Part shown: in pieces, positions 61,218 through 64,000 of the stretch | Numbering within the stretch: position 1 is the first letter of the stretch | Layout of the letters: each line of letters begins with the position of its first letter | NCBI RefSeq assembly: GCF_019749955.1 | Contig: NZ_JAIEPC010000016.1 | Span: forward strand, 62,001-126,000 | Origin: Sphingomonas sp. | GTDB taxonomy: Bacteria; Pseudomonadota; Alphaproteobacteria; Sphingomonadales; Sphingomonadaceae | Direction of reading: 5' to 3' | DNA length: 64,000 bases | The notes under the pieces: model-generated | What the model was told of the DNA's origin: nothing | What the model saw: only the letters and a program-made list of their open reading frames with translations | Database searches by the model: none | Translations under genes and position numbers: made by a program

Positions 61218-61307
61218 CCGCTCGCCCTGAGCTTGTCGAAGGGCCGTCCTTCTTTTGCGGAACGTGGGAAAAGAAGAACAGGGCTTCGACAAGCTCAGCC
61301 CGAACGG
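61218..61307. repeat. ~90-bp palindromic intergenic repeat, copy 5
   Basis: CCGCTCGCCCTGAGCTTGTC and the complement of GCTTCGACAAGCTCAGCCCG face each other. It occupies nearly all the space between pgi and gor and ends 15 bases before the gor start codon, so it lies in the gor leader. Confidence 0.85.
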
Positions 61308-61322
61308 TCTTGGAGACTATAA

Positions 61323-62666
61323 ATGGCCAATTACGACTATGACCTTTTCGTCATCGGTGCCGGTTCGGGCGGGGTGCGCGCGGCGCGCGTGTCGGCGGCG
61401 TACGGCGCCAAGGTGGCGGTTGCCGAGGAGTTTCGCGTCGGCGGCACCTGCGTGATCCGCGGCTGCGTGCCCAAGAAGCTGCTCGTTTACGGCGCGCATT
61501 TCGCCGAGGATTTGGCGGATGCCCGCCGCTTCGGCTGGGACGTGCCGCCGTGCAATTTCGACTGGCCGCGCCTGCGCGACAATGTGCTTGCCGAGGTCGA
61601 TCGGCTCAACGCCGCTTACACCACCACGCTCGACAGCCATAAGGTCGAAGTCATCCTCGACCGCGCCGAAGTCGCCGGCCCCAATGAAGTGCGGCTCGCC
61701 AGCGGCAAGACCGTGACGGCCGGCCGCATCCTGATCGCCACCGGCGCGCGGCCGCAATTGCTGCACTTCCCCGGCAGCGAGCATGCGATCACCTCGAACG
61801 AAGTGTTCCATCTGCCAGCGCTCCCGAAGCGCGTGCTGATCGCGGGCGCGGGCTATATCGCCAATGAATTTGCGGGCATCTTCCACGAATTCGGCAGCGT
61901 GGTGACCGTCGTCAACCGCAGCGACGCGATCCTGCGCGGTTACGACGAGCAGATCCGCGACCGGCTGCTGCAAATCTCGATGGGCAAGGGCATCCAGTTC
62001 CGCTTCAACACCCAGTTCAAATCGATCGAAAGGCAGCCCGACGGCAGCCTGTTGGTCGAATTCCTGACCGGCGAACCGATGACGGTCGATTGCGTGATGT
62101 TCGCAACGGGGCGCGTGCCCAATACCGAAGGCTTGGGGCTGGAAGAAGCGGGCGTCGTGCTCGATAACGGCGCGGTGAAGGTCGACGACGACAACCAGTC
62201 GAGCGTGGCAAGCATCTATGCCGTCGGCGACGTTACCAACCGCGTGCAGCTCACCCCCGTCGCGATCCGCGAGGGGCAAGCGTTTGCCGACACGGTGTTC
62301 GGCAGCAAGCCCACCCGCGTCGATTACGGCTGCATCCCGAGCGCAGTGTTCAGCCACCCGCCGATCGGCGCGGTCGGGCTGACCGAGAGCCAGGCCAAGC
62401 AGAAATATGGCGCAGTGCGGGTCTATACTTCGGACTTCCGCCCGATGAAGAATGTGCTCGCCGGCCGCAACGAGCGCGCGCTCTACAAGATGGTGTGCGA
62501 CGGCGCGTCGAACCGCGTGGTGGGCCTGCACATGATCGGACCCGAGTCGGGCGAGATTATTCAGGCAGCGGCGGTGGCGGTGAAGGCGCGACTGACCAAG
62601 GACGCGTTCGACGAGACGGTGGCACTGCACCCGACGATGGCGGAGGAATTGGTGTTGATGAAGTGA
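61323..62666 (+). CDS. gor: Glutathione-disulfide reductase
   Basis: Gor reduces oxidised glutathione with NADPH. The 447-residue FAD protein has the N-terminal FAD motif VIGAGSGGVRAARVSA, the redox pair C43 and C48 in GGTCVIRGCVPKK, and AGAGYIANEFAGIF as NADPH fold. VNRSDAILRGYDEQI has the Arg residues typical of NADPH preference. ALHPTMAEELV carries the C-terminal catalytic His and Glu. The start at ATG 61323 follows GGAGACTATAA. It is preceded by a palindromic repeat. Confidence 0.97.
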   Translation: MANYDYDLFVIGAGSGGVRAARVSAAYGAKVAVAEEFRVGGTCVIRGCVPKKLLVYGAHFAEDLADARRFGWDVPPCNFDWPRLRDNVLAEVDRLNAAYTTTLDSHKVEVILDRAEVAGPNEVRLASGKTVTAGRILIATGARPQLLHFPGSEHAITSNEVFHLPALPKRVLIAGAGYIANEFAGIFHEFGSVVTVVNRSDAILRGYDEQIRDRLLQISMGKGIQFRFNTQFKSIERQPDGSLLVEFLTGEPMTVDCVMFATGRVPNTEGLGLEEAGVVLDNGAVKVDDDNQSSVASIYAVGDVTNRVQLTPVAIREGQAFADTVFGSKPTRVDYGCIPSAVFSHPPIGAVGLTESQAKQKYGAVRVYTSDFRPMKNVLAGRNERALYKMVCDGASNRVVGLHMIGPESGEIIQAAAVAVKARLTKDAFDETVALHPTMAEELVLMK

Positions 62667-62723
62667 TTCACCGGGCTATAAGTCACTGGTTACGAAACGA
62701 TTCTGGTCGGACCGGGGGGTGAA

Positions 62724-64000
62724 ATGGCCAATGATCCGTCCACGGCTGACGATCGGGACGACGGCATCGAACGCTGCTATTGCATTTTCGAAGGCGGCGG
62801 TGCGCGGGGCCTGCTCCATATCGGCGCTTTGCAGGCGCTTCAGGAAGCCGGGCGCGAGCGCGGGTTGCAGCTACGCGGATTTGCCGGCACATCGGCAGGC
62901 GCGATCATCGCGGCCTTGGCATCGGCAGATTACCAGGCAGAGGAACTGATCGTCCCCTTGGGGCAGGACATCCCGGACGGCGGTTCCAGGACAATCCTTG
63001 ACGACATTGAGCTGCCGCCGGTGCCTTGGCTTCGATTGCGGCGCGGCTTTCGGCCGCCGCCCGAACCGGTGCGGACGGTCCCACGCATGATTGGCATCGG
63101 CTGGGTCTGGCTCTTGCTGCTCCGGGCACCGACGGCGCTGTGGCTGGTCGGGCCTGTCATGTTCGCAACTCTGATCGGCCTCAGTGCGACGGCACCCGGG
63201 CTGGTTGGCCTTGCGTTCGGGTCGCCCAGCAGCTGGACATGGGTATGGCTGATCTGGGTTCAGGCGCTGTCGCTCGCCGCCGTGCTCGGCGTCGCGTTCG
63301 GCATGGTCGCGATGACCGCGCAGGGGCTGGTGTCGCTTGATCGTGTTCGCGACGGCATAGACGCGGCGCTGCGCCGGAAGATCGTCGGCGCCGAAGCGCG
63401 CGGCGTGACTTTTGCCGATCTCGACCGTTACTGGCAGCAGAAGCAGCAACAGGCGCTTGCGTCCGGCGCCGACGTGGACGCTGTGTTCGTGCCCGCGCTG
63501 AAGATTGTCGCGACCGACATTTCGAACGGCAAACCGCAGATTTTTTCGTCGCGGACGACCCCCGATCGCCCGATCGCCGATGCCGTGGTCGCGTCGATCG
63601 CGATCCCCGTTATCTTTCGGCCACGGCGACTCGAGTTCACGCGCGAATGGCGATGGTGGTATCGCTGGTACGTTGACGGCGGCGTCGTCTCAAACCTACC
63701 GGCGTGGGTATTCGACGAGGAACGCCGCCTGGACCCGGAGGCCGCGACCGCGCTGTCGTCGATCAAGGGTCGGGTTGCGACGACGCGCGTCACCGGGGTC
63801 GGGTTCAGCCCGTTGCGTGCGACCGTAAAAACCGTCCTGAGCGCGCAGCCTATGCTGCAGAACCGGGGCATCGACCGGATGTTCACCGCGCCGCTCGATG
63901 CCGACAAACTGGGGCTGCTTGAATTCGATGCAGCCCTTGACCGGGTGCGCGCGGCGATCAATGGCGCGTACAATTCGGCGAAGCTCAATCTCATTCTGCC
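62724..64000 (+). CDS. Patatin-like phospholipase, membrane-inserted, truncated by window end
   Basis: The frame from ATG 62724 (GGGGGGTGAA just upstream) stays open for 425 codons to the window edge. The oxyanion motif GGGARG is at residues 24-29, the nucleophile S57 in GTSAGA, and the Asp of the dyad D318 in VDGGVVSN. Between them is an unusual insertion with two hydrophobic regions, about 122-153 and 172-200. This suggests a membrane-embedded lipase rather than a soluble patatin. The substrate is probably a lipid acyl ester. The C-terminus is missing. Confidence 0.88.
   Translation, partial: MANDPSTADDRDDGIERCYCIFEGGGARGLLHIGALQALQEAGRERGLQLRGFAGTSAGAIIAALASADYQAEELIVPLGQDIPDGGSRTILDDIELPPVPWLRLRRGFRPPPEPVRTVPRMIGIGWVWLLLLRAPTALWLVGPVMFATLIGLSATAPGLVGLAFGSPSSWTWVWLIWVQALSLAAVLGVAFGMVAMTAQGLVSLDRVRDGIDAALRRKIVGAEARGVTFADLDRYWQQKQQQALASGADVDAVFVPALKIVATDISNGKPQIFSSRTTPDRPIADAVVASIAIPVIFRPRRLEFTREWRWWYRWYVDGGVVSNLPAWVFDEERRLDPEAATALSSIKGRVATTRVTGVGFSPLRATVKTVLSAQPMLQNRGIDRMFTAPLDADKLGLLEFDAALDRVRAAINGAYNSAKLNLIL

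Noticed and set aside
62673-62723. Possible small RNA or attachment site between gor and the patatin-like gene
   Set aside because: No repeat pair, hairpin with T-run or tRNA-like sequence was found there.
1-64000. CRISPR array, prophage or integrative element
   Set aside because: No regularly spaced direct repeats, integrase, phage structural genes or tRNA-borne attachment sites were seen.

Overview
The window reads as chromosomal DNA of an alphaproteobacterium, most likely a sphingomonad (Sphingomonas, Sphingopyxis or a near relative). The reasons are high GC, a split and circularly permuted tmRNA gene with the tag ANDNEALAIAA, a SigF/NrsF extracytoplasmic sigma-factor locus with GTAACC-N16-CGAA promoters, and the short palindromic intergenic repeats common in this family. 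Genes are dense and often overlap by 1-4 bases (ATGA, GTGA, TTGA, TAATG), so most belong to short operons. No prophage, transposase gene, CRISPR array or tRNA was recognised.

Layout. 0.1-6.5 kb: a FemAB-like acyltransferase, two large membrane proteins, argG and a DUF1801 protein. 6.7-11.5 kb: a RES/Xre toxin-antitoxin pair, then a cytochrome b / molybdopterin oxidoreductase / cyclopropane fatty acid synthase operon, and a flavin reductase. 11.7-15.9 kb: a lower-GC esterase, a lemA-TPM-TPM-NUDIX operon and mscL. 16.0-20.4 kb: an Rrf2 regulator, ssrA, a DUF6869-like protein, a DbpA-type helicase and a secreted esterase. 20.7-24.2 kb: a DUF1223 redox lipoprotein, NrsF, SigF and a thiolase, with three matching SigF promoters. 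24.2-26.7 kb: a lower-GC islet (DUF2975, HTH regulator, secreted protein and a divergent outer-membrane barrel) with a 21-bp palindrome in the divergent promoter.

27.0-36.2 kb holds a hydrolase-OsmC fusion, a PP2C-like protein, the three-gene branched-chain 2-oxoacid dehydrogenase operon, a haloalkane dehalogenase, a fumarylacetoacetase-family enzyme and an acyl-CoA dehydrogenase. 36.3-42.0 kb is a run of exported hydrolases (two amidohydrolases, an S41 protease and an M20 peptidase). 42.3-51.0 kb has an RhlE-type helicase, a nitroreductase and fatty-acid/acyl-CoA genes: thiolase, SDR, thioesterase, crotonase and acyl-CoA ligase. 53.8-64.0 kb has hotdog thioesterases, the housekeeping block nitrilase-era-GNAT-rnc-lepB, pgi, gor and a truncated patatin-like protein.

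The best candidate for an undescribed system is the minus-strand operon at 51.06-53.67 kb. It contains a 53-residue acidic/hydrophobic peptide, translationally coupled to a HEAT-like protein, which overlaps a cupin/dioxygenase-like protein; an OmpR-type regulator without a phospho-acceptor Asp follows. The arrangement resembles a ribosomally made, post-translationally modified peptide cassette, but this is inference. The best-supported regulatory finding is the set of three exact SigF promoter matches around sigF-nrsF.
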